From contig NZ_JAFEUV020000005.1 in the NCBI RefSeq assembly GCF_017355915.2, forward strand, positions 248,001-312,000: 64,000 nt of DNA. Reading direction: 5' to 3'. This stretch comes from Telluribacter roseus (lineage in GTDB: Bacteria; Bacteroidota; Bacteroidia; Cytophagales; Spirosomataceae). The notes below the pieces were generated by a model. The model ran no database searches and had not been told where the DNA came from. It saw nothing but the letters and a program-made list of their open reading frames with translations. Numbering within the stretch: position 1 is the stretch's first letter; each line of letters starts with the position of its first letter. Both the position numbers and the translations under genes were made by a program. Positions 53,487-63,660 of the stretch are shown here, in pieces.

Positions 53487-55841
53487 TTAATCCTTTTTTG
53501 TCTTTTTAGCAGCGGTTTTACGCCCTCCCTTGGCTTTGGCGGCAGCCGGTTTCTCTTCTGTACCTTCGGCCAGCTTCAGCACATCCTCATAGGTGAGGGA
53601 GGTAGGTTCAGTACCACGAGGTATCTTGATATTACGCTTACCAAAAGCTATGTAGGGGCCGTACTTGCCGTTTAACACCTTGGCGTTTGGATTCTCGTCG
53701 TACTCGCGTATGATCCGGTTGCTTTCCTGCTTGCGCTTCTCCTGAATAATCTCAATGAGCCGCTCTTCGGTCACGGCCATGGGATCATCCGTAGGCGAGA
53801 GAGAGTAGAACTTATCGTCGTGCTTGACGTAGGGGCCGTACTTACCTATGTTTACCACCATTCCCTTGTCTTCGTAGAAGCCTACCTCACGGGGTAGCTT
53901 GAAGAGTTCCATGGCTTCCTCAAAGGTGATGGTCTCCATGAGCTGGCCTTTCTGCAGGCTGGCAAACTTGGGTTTTTCTTCGTCCTCCACATCCCCGATC
54001 TGCACGTACGGGCCGTACTTACCTACCCGTACAGATACCTTTTTGCCCGAGTTAGGGTCTTCGCCCAGTTCGCGGGTGGTGAGGCTGCGGTCTATCTTTT
54101 CGCCTTCGGCTTCCGCTACTTTCTTATGGAAGCCTTTGTAGAAGTTATCGATCATTCGCTGCCACGATACTTTCCCTTCGGCGATGTTATCGAAGTCTTT
54201 CTCTACGTTGGCCGTAAACGAAAAGTCAACTATATCCTGAAAATGATTCACGAGGAAGTCATTTACGATCATACCCGTACTGGTCGGGAATAGCTTGGCT
54301 TTCTCGGTACCGTAGGTTTCTTTGCTGACTTTCCCTTTGATCTCATTATTCCTAAGCGTTAACTCCTTGAACTCCCGCTCCTGACCGGGCCGGTCTTCCT
54401 TCACCACATAGCCACGGCGCAGAATGGTAGAAATGGTAGGTGCATAGGTAGAGGGACGCCCGATACCCATTTCTTCCAGCTTCTTTACCAGACTCGCTTC
54501 AGTATAGCGGGGAGGGTTACGGCTGTATCGCTCGGTAGCTTTCATGTCCGACAGGTTGAGCTGCTGGCCAATATTCAGGGGAGGCAGCATACCTTTCTGC
54601 TCTTCATCCGAATCATCATCATTCGATTCAAGATACACCTTCAGAAAGCCTTCAAACTTTATGACTTCACCCTGGGCTACCAGCTCTTCCTTCGTAGTAG
54701 AGATGCCGATGGTAGCAGTAGTACGCTCAAGCTGGGCATCGGACATCTGCGAGGCAATGGCCCGCTTCCAGATCAGTTCGTAGAGGCGCTGCTCGTTGCG
54801 GTCCTTGCTGGCCACCAGCGTCGAGAAGTCGGTAGGACGAATGGCCTCGTGCGCCTCCTGAGCTGATTCAGACTTGGTTTTATAGGTGCGCCGCTGATGA
54901 AACTCGGTACCGTATTCGCTGTTGATCTGATCCTTGGCTTTACCCATGGCCTCTTCCGACAGGTTGGTGGAGTCGGTACGCATATACGATATCTTACCGG
55001 CTTCGTAGAGCTTCTGAGCGATGGTCATGGTCTGTGACACCGAGAAACTCAGCTTGCGGGAAGCTTCCTGCTGTAGAGTGGAGGTAGTAAATGGGGGCGC
55101 TGGTGATTTTTTAGCGGGTTTGGTTTCAAGGTTTTTTATGGAGAATTCGGCCTGGATGCACTTCTCCAGAAAAGCATACGCTTCGGCTTCCTTGTCGAAG
55201 TTCTTGGGAAGCTCCGCGTTCAGGATCTTTCCATTCCCCAGATCAAAACGGGCCGTCACCTTAAAGCTGCTCTTCGACTGGAAGGCATCAATTTCGCGCT
55301 CACGATCCACTATCACGCGAACCGCGACCGATTGCACCCGGCCAGCCGAAAGGGATGACTTACCGATACGTATCTTCTTCCAGAGTACCGGCGAAAGCTC
55401 ATACCCTACCAGGCGGTCCAGAATACGGCGCGCCTGCTGGGCATTGACCAGATCAAGATCTATATTACGGGGACGCTCAATGGCATTCTGAAGCGCTGAC
55501 TTGGTAATCTCTCTGAACACGATCCGCTTGGTGTCGTCGGGCAGTCCCAGGGCCTCTTTGAGGTGCCATGATATCGCCTCACCTTCGCGGTCGTCGTCCG
55601 TCGCCAGCCATACCTGCTCGGCTTCCTTGGCTAACTTCTTTAACTCATTTATTACTTTAACCTTATCAGCTGATATTTCATAAACAGGTTTAAAGCCATT
55701 CTCAACGTCAACACCCATATCATGTTCGGGTAGGTCCCGAACGTGTCCAAAGCTCGATTTTACAGTAAAATCTTTTCCTAAATAGCTCTCTATTGTCTTG
55801 GCCTTCGCCGGTGATTCTACGATCACCAGATTCTTTGACAT
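53487..55841 (-). CDS. topA: DNA topoisomerase I
   Basis: A 784-residue type IA topoisomerase. The Toprim domain has VIVESPAKAKTIESYLG and ATDDDREGEAI (82-90); the active Tyr is Y286 in ISYMRTDSTN. From about 580 come three C-terminal repeats (VRVGKYGPYVQIGD, VNIGKYGPYVKHDD, LNGKYGPYIAFG) without the Cys pairs of E. coli zinc ribbons, then a Lys/Ala-rich tail (KAKGGRKTAAKKTKKD). It relaxes negative supercoils. It leads the row with sir2, the aldo/keto reductase and folD. Confidence 0.96.
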   Translation of the reverse strand: MSKNLVIVESPAKAKTIESYLGKDFTVKSSFGHVRDLPEHDMGVDVENGFKPVYEISADKVKVINELKKLAKEAEQVWLATDDDREGEAISWHLKEALGLPDDTKRIVFREITKSALQNAIERPRNIDLDLVNAQQARRILDRLVGYELSPVLWKKIRIGKSSLSAGRVQSVAVRVIVDREREIDAFQSKSSFKVTARFDLGNGKILNAELPKNFDKEAEAYAFLEKCIQAEFSIKNLETKPAKKSPAPPFTTSTLQQEASRKLSFSVSQTMTIAQKLYEAGKISYMRTDSTNLSEEAMGKAKDQINSEYGTEFHQRRTYKTKSESAQEAHEAIRPTDFSTLVASKDRNEQRLYELIWKRAIASQMSDAQLERTTATIGISTTKEELVAQGEVIKFEGFLKVYLESNDDDSDEEQKGMLPPLNIGQQLNLSDMKATERYSRNPPRYTEASLVKKLEEMGIGRPSTYAPTISTILRRGYVVKEDRPGQEREFKELTLRNNEIKGKVSKETYGTEKAKLFPTSTGMIVNDFLVNHFQDIVDFSFTANVEKDFDNIAEGKVSWQRMIDNFYKGFHKKVAEAEGEKIDRSLTTRELGEDPNSGKKVSVRVGKYGPYVQIGDVEDEEKPKFASLQKGQLMETITFEEAMELFKLPREVGFYEDKGMVVNIGKYGPYVKHDDKFYSLSPTDDPMAVTEERLIEIIQEKRKQESNRIIREYDENPNAKVLNGKYGPYIAFGKRNIKIPRGTEPTSLTYEDVLKLAEGTEEKPAAAKAKGGRKTAAKKTKKD

Positions 55842-55878
55842 AATAACTTTATTTAATGGTAACGGCGCTAAGATTGCT

Positions 55879-55886
55879 CAAATATA
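55879..55886 (-). promoter_or_regulatory. -7 promoter box of topA
   Basis: On the minus strand TATATTTG, an exact TAnnTTTG, 38 bases before the topA start codon. The matching -33 TTG is not at ideal spacing (one lies 13 bases upstream). Confidence 0.4.
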
Positions 55887-56151
55887 GGTCAGAAACTAAC
55901 AAATCGTAAACAGCCGGTGTAAATGGATTGTTACAAATCATACAACCGACCTGATTTTGCAAAAGGTTCTGAGGGGGCTTTTTTTATTCTTGGCTACTGA
56001 TTGTAAATACTATCCTAATTAGAAGAAAATTGAAATTAATCAAGAAAAAGCAGATAAAAATCTCGCAAAAAAGAATCGTGAAACCGGTAACGTACGGGGA
56101 TTTTTGTAATTTTAGGCGTCTTTTAAATAAAAGTAATCTTTCACAATAATT
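55887..56151. other. divergent intergenic region between topA and aconitase
   Basis: A/T-rich DNA with a TTTTTTTATT run at about 55978-55990 and TAATTTTA (about 56107-56114), one base off a -7 box, roughly 38 bases before the aconitase ATG. Nothing else is recognised. Confidence 0.35.
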
Positions 56152-58431
56152 ATGGCATTTGACATAGACATGATCAAGGGCGTGTACGCCCGTATGGGGG
56201 AGCGTATCGAGTCTGCCCGTAACGTGGTAGGCCGTCCCTTAACACTCGTTGAAAAAATCCTATACTCACACCTTTGGGAAGGTAATGCAGCCCAGGCTTA
56301 CGAGCGTGGTAAATCATACGTCGATTTTGCACCAGACCGTGTAGCTATGCAGGATGCTACGGCTCAGATGGCCCTGCTGCAGTTTATGCAGGCAGGTCGT
56401 CCGCAGGTAGCGGTACCTTCTTCTGTTCATTGCGATCACCTGATCCTGGCTGAAAAGGGTGCCGAGCAGGATCTGCTTGATGCTAACAATAAGAACAGGG
56501 AAGTATATGATTTTCTTGCATCTGTTTCAAAAAAATATGGTCTTGGCTTCTGGAAGCCCGGATCAGGTATTATACATTCTGTAATTCAGGAAAACTACGC
56601 ATTCCCCGGTGGAATGATGATCGGTACCGACTCACATACGCCTAACGCGGGTGGAGTAGGTATGATCGCCATTGGTGTGGGTGGTGCTGATGCCAGCGAC
56701 GTAATGTCAGGTCTGGCGTGGGAGCTGAAGATGCCACGACTGATCGGTATCAAACTTACCGGTAAACTAAGCGGTTGGGCTGCTCCTAAGGATGTTATTC
56801 TGTGGGTAGCTGGTCAGCTTACTGTAAAAGGAGGTACCGGTTATATCATTGAGTACTTCGGTGAGGGAGCCGAGAGCCTTTCGTGCGCTGGTAAGAGTAC
56901 AATCTGTAACATGGGTGCTGAGGTAGGTGCTACTACTTCTATCTTCGCCTATGATGACAAGATCGACTCGTACCTGCGTGGTACTGACCGTACAGATGTA
57001 GCCGATGCTGCTGCTGCCGTAAGACAGCACCTGCGCTCAGACGACGAGGTATACGCTAATCCTGCACCTTACTACGATCAGATCCTGGAGCTTGATCTTT
57101 CGACCCTGGAGCCGCACATCAACGGACCATTCACTCCGGATTTGGCGTGGCCTCTGTCTAAGTTTGCTCAGGCGGTTAAAGAAAACGAGTGGCCGGAGCG
57201 TCTGGAAGTAGGTCTGATCGGATCATGTACCAACTCATCGTACGAAGACCTGACCCGTTCGGCTTCTATCGTGGAGCAGGCTGCTGCCAAGAATCTGAAA
57301 GCGAAAGCGGAGTTTACCATCACACCAGGTTCGGAAGTAATCCGTTACACGGCTGAGCGCGATGGTATCTTCAAAACGTTCGAAAAGATTGGTGGGGTAG
57401 TACTTGCCAATGCGTGCGGACCTTGTATTGGTCAGTGGGCTCGCCACATGGACGATCCTTCACGTAAGAACTCCATCATTACTTCATTTAACCGTAACTT
57501 CGCCAAGCGTAACGACGGTAATGCCAGCACGCATGCATTCGTAGCTTCTCCTGAGATCGTTACGGCTTTCGCTATTGCCGGTGACCTTACCTTCAACCCC
57601 ATGACAGACACCCTTACCAACGAAAATGGTGAGCAGGTGATGCTGGACGAGCCACAGGGTATCGAACTGCCGGTACGTGGCTTCGCGGTAGAAGATGCCG
57701 GTTTTGTAGCTCCTGCGGTAGATGGTAGCCAGGTAGAGGTACTTGTAAGCCCTACTTCGGATCGTCTGCAGCTGCTCGATCCTTTCAAAGAGTGGGAAGG
57801 TACTGATATCACGGGTCTGCGACTGCTGATCAAGGCGAAAGGTAAGTGTACTACTGACCACATCTCGATGGCTGGTCCATGGCTGAAGTACCGTGGTCAC
57901 CTGGATAACATCTCCAACAACCTGCTCATCGGTGCCATCAACGGGTTCAATGATAAGGCTAACAGCGTTAAGAACCAGCTAACCGGCGAATACGGTGAAG
58001 TACCTGCTACGCAGCGTGCCTACAAAGCCGCCGGTATCGGTACTATCGTGGTAGGTGACGAAAACTACGGTGAAGGTTCATCACGTGAGCACGCCGCTAT
58101 GGAGCCACGTCACCTGGGTGTTCGTGCGATCCTGGTGAAGTCTTTCGCCCGTATCCACGAGACCAACCTGAAGAAGCAAGGTATGCTGGCCCTGACTTTC
58201 GCCAATCCTAACGATTACGAAAAAGTACACGAGGACGATACTATCGATATCGTAGGTCTGCAGAACTTCGCTCCTAACCAGCCTCTGACCGTGGTACTGC
58301 ACCACGCCGATGGTTCGAAGGACGAGATCACTGTAAACCATACCTACAACCAGCAGCAAATCGAGTGGTTCAAGGCTGGTTCAGCTCTGAACATCATCCG
58401 TAAGCAGGTAGAAGCTGGCAAAGTAAGCTAA
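56152..58431 (+). CDS. acn: aconitate hydratase, mitochondrial type
   Basis: A 759-residue [4Fe-4S] enzyme of the citrate cycle. Cluster cysteines C359 (GSCTNSS), C422 and C425 (ACGPCIGQW) are present, with [11 protein letters not shown] and the C-terminal swivel domain ([18 protein letters not shown]). Size and pattern match eukaryotic mitochondrial aconitase rather than E. coli AcnA (891) or AcnB (865), as is usual in Bacteroidota. Codon use (many CGT, GGT, ATC) looks like that of a highly expressed gene. Monocistronic. Confidence 0.95.
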   Translation: MAFDIDMIKGVYARMGERIESARNVVGRPLTLVEKILYSHLWEGNAAQAYERGKSYVDFAPDRVAMQDATAQMALLQFMQAGRPQVAVPSSVHCDHLILAEKGAEQDLLDANNKNREVYDFLASVSKKYGLGFWKPGSGIIHSVIQENYAFPGGMMIGTDSHTPNAGGVGMIAIGVGGADASDVMSGLAWELKMPRLIGIKLTGKLSGWAAPKDVILWVAGQLTVKGGTGYIIEYFGEGAESLSCAGKSTICNMGAEVGATTSIFAYDDKIDSYLRGTDRTDVADAAAAVRQHLRSDDEVYANPAPYYDQILELDLSTLEPHINGPFTPDLAWPLSKFAQAVKENEWPERLEVGLIGSCTNSSYEDLTRSASIVEQAAAKNLKAKAEFTITPGSEVIRYTAERDGIFKTFEKIGGVVLANACGPCIGQWARHMDDPSRKNSIITSFNRNFAKRNDGNASTHAFVASPEIVTAFAIAGDLTFNPMTDTLTNENGEQVMLDEPQGIELPVRGFAVEDAGFVAPAVDGSQVEVLVSPTSDRLQLLDPFKEWEGTDITGLRLLIKAKGKCTTDHISMAGPWLKYRGHLDNISNNLLIGAINGFNDKANSVKNQLTGEYGEVPATQRAYKAAGIGTIVVGDENYGEGSSREHAAMEPRHLGVRAILVKSFARIHETNLKKQGMLALTFANPNDYEKVHEDDTIDIVGLQNFAPNQPLTVVLHHADGSKDEITVNHTYNQQQIEWFKAGSALNIIRKQVEAGKVS

Positions 58432-58480
58432 TTGACTTACAGTAGCTTAGCTATTTGTAGCTGAATGCCTGGTTTAATAA

Positions 58481-58517
58481 AAGAGCGGCAGCCCGTACGG
58501 GCTGCCGCTCTTATTTT
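58481..58517 (+). terminator. Rho-independent terminator
   Basis: A perfect 16-bp palindromic stem (58481-58496 with 58497-58512), followed by TTATTTTT's start. It lies 49 bases after the aconitase stop and 55 before the 3' end of the convergent gene. Confidence 0.75.
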
Positions 58518-58566
58518 TGGAATAGTACGTATAATCTGCTACTTAACTATCAGGAATGCTAGGGCT

Positions 58567-59280
58567 TTACTTAGCGGACAGTTCATTACCATACTTCAGT
58601 AGGGCTTTTAACTCTTCTTTATTAGTGAAGTTGGTTTTGTGTTCCTTCATGTACTCGTTAAGTGCCTTTTTATGATCCGAATATAATCTTAGCAGGCTGC
58701 CCCTATTAGCCAGGTAAATGGCGTTATTATTATCTACCAGATAGTAATTTTCATGCCTTGCCAGCAGCACATCTCCTTTTATATCCAGATGCTGTACCCT
58801 TCCATTATGATCTGAATAGGTTTTGTAGCGTGTAATCGAGGAAGCACCGGACGACTGGTTGTACCCCCCCATCTTTTCACTACGTACCTGGATCAGCATG
58901 GGGTGGATAGCGAGCTTCACCCCTTCGGAATCATTCACTACTTCGACAAATCCCACCTTGGGGTTATACAGGTACTGGTCATCGGCTATTTTGATATTCT
59001 TGATCGTATACTCATTGGCAAGGGCCATGGTATCACCACGGGGATTCAGGAACTGCATCTCATTCAGAAGTACATTGTAGTTGAGCTTCGTGTCAATCGT
59101 AGTACCGTTAAAGAAGAAGATAGTACCTGTGGTGAAGTTAGGGTAACGGTACTGATCTTTTAACGAAACAGACTTACGCAGATCTTCCACATTTTTCACC
59201 CGTATGATATTCTGAGACTGAGCCCAGAGGAATGACGTATAGCATGAGCAAATAGCGGTCAATAGCATTATTTTTTTCAT
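58567..59280 (-). CDS. exported protein, paralogue of the next gene
   Basis: A 237-residue protein with a Sec signal (1-20, ending FLWAQ). The core LNYNVLLNEMQFLNPRGDTMALAN (67-90, interrupted here only for length) and YLYNPKVGFVEVV recur in the neighbour at 59452 as LNYNMLLREMHF...GDTLALAN. The C-terminus is helical (HKKALNEYMKEHKTNFTNKEE). This is a recognisable Bacteroidota family without known function. Predicted periplasmic or surface protein. Confidence 0.65.
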   Translation of the reverse strand: MKKIMLLTAICSCYTSFLWAQSQNIIRVKNVEDLRKSVSLKDQYRYPNFTTGTIFFFNGTTIDTKLNYNVLLNEMQFLNPRGDTMALANEYTIKNIKIADDQYLYNPKVGFVEVVNDSEGVKLAIHPMLIQVRSEKMGGYNQSSGASSITRYKTYSDHNGRVQHLDIKGDVLLARHENYYLVDNNNAIYLANRGSLLRLYSDHKKALNEYMKEHKTNFTNKEELKALLKYGNELSAK

Positions 59281-59451
59281 AGCTGGATGGGGTTATAGAG
59301 ATAAAGAAAGAGTGAGTGGAAAGTTCATCCTTAAAAGGAAAACTACACCTAAAGCTACCTGTTTTATAATTTATAAGAACAGAGGCAATCAGAGCAGCTG
59401 TCAGGTATAGGGGCGTAGTAAGATGACGGAATAGTAACCAAAAGAAAAAGA

Positions 59452-60171
59452 TTACTGAACAGAAAGCTGATCAATGTACTCAAGGAGCGTGATAAGATCC
59501 TTCGTCTTCGTCAGGCTATTGGCGTTCTTTCTGAGGTACTGGTTGATTTCCCGGCGATGGTTCGGGTACAGTTTGAGGAGGATGGACTTGAGGTTGGACG
59601 TATTGATCTTATACGGAGTATTGTTTTTATCAACCAGGAAGAAATGGCTGTCCCGGACAAATATCGTATTGCCCCGCATATCCCTCAACTGGCGGCTGGT
59701 ACTGTCCTCAGTGAGTAGGATAGTCTGGTATAATTTGCCGGTTCCAAACACTCGTGGAGTTGTCATGAGCTGTGCCGAAAGATTTACTTTTTTTAGAGAG
59801 GCAAAAATTAAGAGAAAGCCATAGGGAGGTACGTACTGGTAAAAATCATTGTCTATTTTGATTCCTGCTATACCTTCCCCGTTAGCCAGCGCCAGAGTAT
59901 CTCCTTCTTCCGTAACAAAGTGCATTTCCCGAAGCAGCATGTTGTAGTTAAGAGGAGCCTTTACAAAACTACTGTCATGAAATGTAATGGTGCTGGTAAT
60001 AAAGGAGGAGTAGCTATAGTTTTTCCGAATAAGCTTCGCATCATAAATAAGGTTCGGATACTCATTTTTCGCACTCTGCACTAATACCTGAGCAAAGCAA
60101 GCCCAGGAACAGCCAAAAAGAAAAAGAACACTTGCGACAGCTACTTTAAGAGAGGAGATAGAAAGAGGCAT
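59452..60171 (-). CDS. exported protein, paralogue of the previous gene
   Basis: A 239-residue protein with a Sec signal (about 1-27, ending ACFAQ). It shares LNYNMLLREMHF, EGDTLALAN, the YQYVPPYGFL strand and a C-terminal helical block ending LEYIDQLSVQ with the gene at 58567. Overall divergence is high, so the pair is an old tandem duplication. The 171-base gap between them suggests separate promoters. Function is unknown. Confidence 0.65.
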   Translation of the reverse strand: MPLSISSLKVAVASVLFLFGCSWACFAQVLVQSAKNEYPNLIYDAKLIRKNYSYSSFITSTITFHDSSFVKAPLNYNMLLREMHFVTEEGDTLALANGEGIAGIKIDNDFYQYVPPYGFLLIFASLKKVNLSAQLMTTPRVFGTGKLYQTILLTEDSTSRQLRDMRGNTIFVRDSHFFLVDKNNTPYKINTSNLKSILLKLYPNHRREINQYLRKNANSLTKTKDLITLLEYIDQLSVQ

Positions 60172-60361
60172 TGATCAATGGTACTATAACTTACCGGCAT
60201 TGGCCGGTAACATTCAGAATGTACTTGAGCAAAAGTACCATCTACTTATAAAACCGGATCTACCGTATAGTAAAAAATGAGGTACCGAGCCGGTGGTATG
60301 ACATTTGTTTGGTTAGGAATAGTTAATGAACTTTGACCCCTTACTTTTCAATCCATAACCC

Positions 60362-62431
60362 ATGTCTTTATTTGAACGTAATACTACTTTGTATTCCTGT
60401 ACGCTGCTGGCTGCCTTACTGACAGGTCCATCGCTCCAGGCGCAAAACGATACCCTCAGGGTGAATCAGCTGGAAGAAGTTACCGTCAACGCTTACGAAT
60501 CCAGGAGAACCCTGCTGGAAACTCCGGCGGCTGTCAGTGTAGTAACGCCTCGGCTGATGACCCGCTTTGCCTCCACGACCTGGATTAACGCTGTTAATAC
60601 GGCTCCTGGTGTTAGAATGGAGGAAAGATCGCCCGGGAGTTACCGCTTTTCCATTCGAGGGAGCTTGCTGCGCTCGCCTTTCGGGGTGCGTAATGTGAAG
60701 TTTTACTGGAATGGTATTCCCTTCACGGATGCCAGTGGTAATACACCACTGAATGTACTGGACTTTGCTTCGGTGGAGCGGATGGAGATTATCAAAGGCC
60801 CCGGAAGTAGCTTGTACGGCGCTGGCACCGGAGGAGTTGTACTGCTTTCGACGCCATCCGGCAATGCAGGTACCCAGCGGGTGGAGCAGCAGGTAGGAGT
60901 TGGTCAGTACGGCTTCAGGAGCTGGAACACCATGCTCCAGACGGGCGGAGCCAACGTGCTGTACGGACATCAGCAGCAGGAAGGGTACCGGGAGCATAGC
61001 GCTATGGTACGTGATGCCCTTACGTTTACCTTGACCAATCAGCTGAGTGAGCGGGGCTCCTTGTCCCTGCTGGGGCTTTACTCTGACCTCCACTACCAGA
61101 CGCCCGGCGGTATCACTCTGGAGCAGTACCAGACCGACCCCCGGATGTCCCGTCAGCCTACGCGGGTACTGCCCGGTAGCCGGGAGCAACAGGCCGGAGT
61201 ATATACCCGCTACGCCATGCTGGGGGGAAGCTACGACTACCGGTTGTCGCCCCGCTGGACGCAGACACTGTCGCTGTACCTGAACACGAACGATTTCAGA
61301 AACCCATTTATCAGCAATCAGGAAAAACGGACCGAGCTGGGACTGGGTGGTAGAAACGTGTGGCGCTACAGCTTTGACAATACCAGCTGGAATGCCACCT
61401 GGACCAGTGGTATAGAAGCCCAGTACCTGCAGTCCATTCAGCGTACTTTTGAGAATATCCGGGGTACTACCGGCACGCTGCTGACCGATGAAGAGCTCAT
61501 GACAGGTACCTTGTCGGCTTTCACACAACTGGAAGCTGAGCCTCTGGATGGACTGATCACTACCGTAGGATTGAGCTACAACACGCTACGCTACGACTTT
61601 CAGCAGTTCTTCCCGGCCCCCTATAACAGTCAGAAGCAAAGCTTTAACGCCGAACTGGCTCCCCGCATCGCTGTCCTGAAGAAGATAGGTGATGACTGGG
61701 CCGTATTTGGTAGCTACAGCCAGGGATTTTCGCCCCCTACCCTGCAGGAGATTCGCCCCTCGGCCGGTGGATTCCGGGCTGATCTGGCGGCTGAGCGGGG
61801 TATCAACCGCGAAATTGGTATACGCCGGGCCGGACGCCGACTATCCGGTGAGGTAAACCTATACTCATTCGGGCTACGGGAGGCCATTGTACGCCGCACC
61901 AATGAGAACGGATCAGAGTACTTTGTCAACGCGGGACGGACCCGACAGAATGGTGTAGAGTGGCAGGTAGGCTACAATATCTACACGAGTACGGTGGGTA
62001 CTCTTAACAACCTCCGCGCGTGGCACAATGGTACCTATACCAACTACCGCTTTGTGGATTTCCAGCAGGGCGATGCGCAGCTCTCGGGTAAGCTACTGCC
62101 GGGCATACCTCGTCTGAGTCATGCTACGGGTCTTGATGTGGAGGCTGCTCACGGACTGTCGCTCTACCTGACCTACCAGCACGGAGGCAACGTATTCCTG
62201 AATGAGGCCAATACCGTGGAAGCTTCACCTTACGATCAGTTTATAGTGCGGGGCAGCTGGAGACGCAACTGGGGCGCCCACCTCTACACGGACCTGTCGG
62301 CCTCGGTAGAGCGGGTAAAGGCAGACATTTACAGCCTGGGCTATGACCTGAATGCCTTTGGTAGCCGCTACTTCAACGCAACGCCCCGACAAAACGCCTG
62401 GCTGGGTATCAAGGCCGGCTGGCGGTGGTAG
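60362..62431 (+). CDS. TonB-dependent outer-membrane receptor
   Basis: The protein has 689 residues. A Sec signal (to about 27, SLQAQ) is followed by a TonB-box-like NQLEEVTVNAYESRR, a plug domain (45-165; VERMEIIKGPGSSLYGAGTGGVVLLST) and a 22-strand barrel ending GIKAGWRW. There is no N-terminal carboxypeptidase-like domain and no SusD partner, so it is a classic siderophore/small-ligand receptor rather than a SusC glycan porin. It is energised by TonB-ExbBD. The substrate is not known. It ends 8 bases from the convergent Nramp-like gene. Confidence 0.88.
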   Translation: MSLFERNTTLYSCTLLAALLTGPSLQAQNDTLRVNQLEEVTVNAYESRRTLLETPAAVSVVTPRLMTRFASTTWINAVNTAPGVRMEERSPGSYRFSIRGSLLRSPFGVRNVKFYWNGIPFTDASGNTPLNVLDFASVERMEIIKGPGSSLYGAGTGGVVLLSTPSGNAGTQRVEQQVGVGQYGFRSWNTMLQTGGANVLYGHQQQEGYREHSAMVRDALTFTLTNQLSERGSLSLLGLYSDLHYQTPGGITLEQYQTDPRMSRQPTRVLPGSREQQAGVYTRYAMLGGSYDYRLSPRWTQTLSLYLNTNDFRNPFISNQEKRTELGLGGRNVWRYSFDNTSWNATWTSGIEAQYLQSIQRTFENIRGTTGTLLTDEELMTGTLSAFTQLEAEPLDGLITTVGLSYNTLRYDFQQFFPAPYNSQKQSFNAELAPRIAVLKKIGDDWAVFGSYSQGFSPPTLQEIRPSAGGFRADLAAERGINREIGIRRAGRRLSGEVNLYSFGLREAIVRRTNENGSEYFVNAGRTRQNGVEWQVGYNIYTSTVGTLNNLRAWHNGTYTNYRFVDFQQGDAQLSGKLLPGIPRLSHATGLDVEAAHGLSLYLTYQHGGNVFLNEANTVEASPYDQFIVRGSWRRNWGAHLYTDLSASVERVKADIYSLGYDLNAFGSRYFNATPRQNAWLGIKAGWRW

Positions 62432-62439
62432 TATCGTTA

Positions 62440-63621
62440 TTAGGTGAAATTTTTAAGGGCAGTAAACAGGCTATTGAGCCCCAGCAGTACCGTCACCCCG
62501 AATATCAGGTACAGGAAGGAGTTCTGAAGGCGACTGTTCTGATGAGCCACCGGCAAAAGTTGGGTGTCATTGACGGCCCGGATGATCTGCCAGGTTACGA
62601 AGGGAAGGAGCAAACCATTGGCCGCTTGTGCCGCAATAATAATAGGGATGGGTTTGATCTGAAGAAGTCCGAAGACTAACCCAACCAGTAGTACACCACG
62701 CCACACCCAGTCAGAGTGACTGGGTGTACTTTTTAGTAGAGTGCGGGCAGTAATGGAGGCGGCTAGAGGAGCGGTGATAACAGACGTAAAGCCTGCCCCG
62801 AACAAACCTATGGCATAGAGGCTACCACCCGATGGGCCCAGTCTGGCGGAAAGTACCTCGGCGGCTTTAGCAAAGCTAAATGCACCCTCAACAAAGGTAC
62901 CTCCCAGCAGTATACTTATAGAAATGATTCCGCCAATCAGGACGGCCAGTACAATACCCTGCCGCATCTCCCGTATGGTTTGTCCCTGACCAATGCCGGA
63001 GGCCAGGAACAGGTTATAGGGAACAATGGTAGTACCGACAAGCCCGGTAATGATCAGAGCTGAACCAGCGGGAAAAGAGGGAACAAGGGCGTCTCTGACT
63101 AATAGAGGTAGGGCGGGTGCGCCCTGTACGCCCACCCACACAAAGGCAATACCCATCAGAAAAACAACTACGCCCAGTATTCGGGAAAGCGTAGTGGTAG
63201 AGCGGATGGATAGCAACAGAAAAGCCAGTAGCCCGACGAGCCCGGTCAGTACCCAGGCGGGTACATCTACCAGTAACTGAATACCGGCTACGGCGCCCAG
63301 AATGTTACCCGCCTCGTAGGCAGCGCAGCCGGTAATGACACCAAGGGCCAGGAGCCAGTTAATGGTCCGACCCCGGCTGCCGTGCCGGGCCGAGAGTATT
63401 TCGCCCAGATTCTTACCCGAACCAATGGTAATGCGGGCGGCGGCTTCCTGAAGTAGGATGGTACTGAACGTTGAGAATACCAGAGTCCACAGCAGCGAAG
63501 TACCGTAGGTAGCTCCCGCCAGTCCGCAGGTGGTGACGGTACCGGGGCCGATAAAAGCCGCCGAAATGACCGACCAGAAAAGCAGGCTGGAAAATCCTGA
63601 CCGGAGGGTGAGGTACTTCAT
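62440..63621 (-). CDS. Nramp-fold transporter lacking metal ligands
   Basis: A 393-residue membrane protein with about 11 helices and the Nramp (SLC11) pattern. The canonical TM1 metal motif DPGN reads GPGT (25-28, in AAFIGPGTVTTCGLAGA), and the TM6 motif MPHN reads VPYN (200-203, in GTTIVPYNLFLAS). So the Asp, Asn and Met ligands, and the proton-linked His, are replaced (TM6 Asn kept). A transition-metal substrate is therefore unlikely. It starts 39 bases after the hydantoinase B/5-oxoprolinase gene on the same strand; in Bacillus subtilis an Nramp homologue (ycsG) also lies beside 5-oxoprolinase genes. An organic substrate such as 5-oxoproline is inferred. Confidence 0.75.
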   Translation of the reverse strand: MKYLTLRSGFSSLLFWSVISAAFIGPGTVTTCGLAGATYGTSLLWTLVFSTFSTILLQEAAARITIGSGKNLGEILSARHGSRGRTINWLLALGVITGCAAYEAGNILGAVAGIQLLVDVPAWVLTGLVGLLAFLLLSIRSTTTLSRILGVVVFLMGIAFVWVGVQGAPALPLLVRDALVPSFPAGSALIITGLVGTTIVPYNLFLASGIGQGQTIREMRQGIVLAVLIGGIISISILLGGTFVEGAFSFAKAAEVLSARLGPSGGSLYAIGLFGAGFTSVITAPLAASITARTLLKSTPSHSDWVWRGVLLVGLVFGLLQIKPIPIIIAAQAANGLLLPFVTWQIIRAVNDTQLLPVAHQNSRLQNSFLYLIFGVTVLLGLNSLFTALKNFT

Positions 63622-63660
63622 TCAGCAGGAAGATAATTATCGGGTTGAAACATGTACTTG

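Noticed and set aside
60416-61528. 370-codon open frame on the - strand
   Set aside because: Antisense shadow of the TonB-dependent receptor gene.
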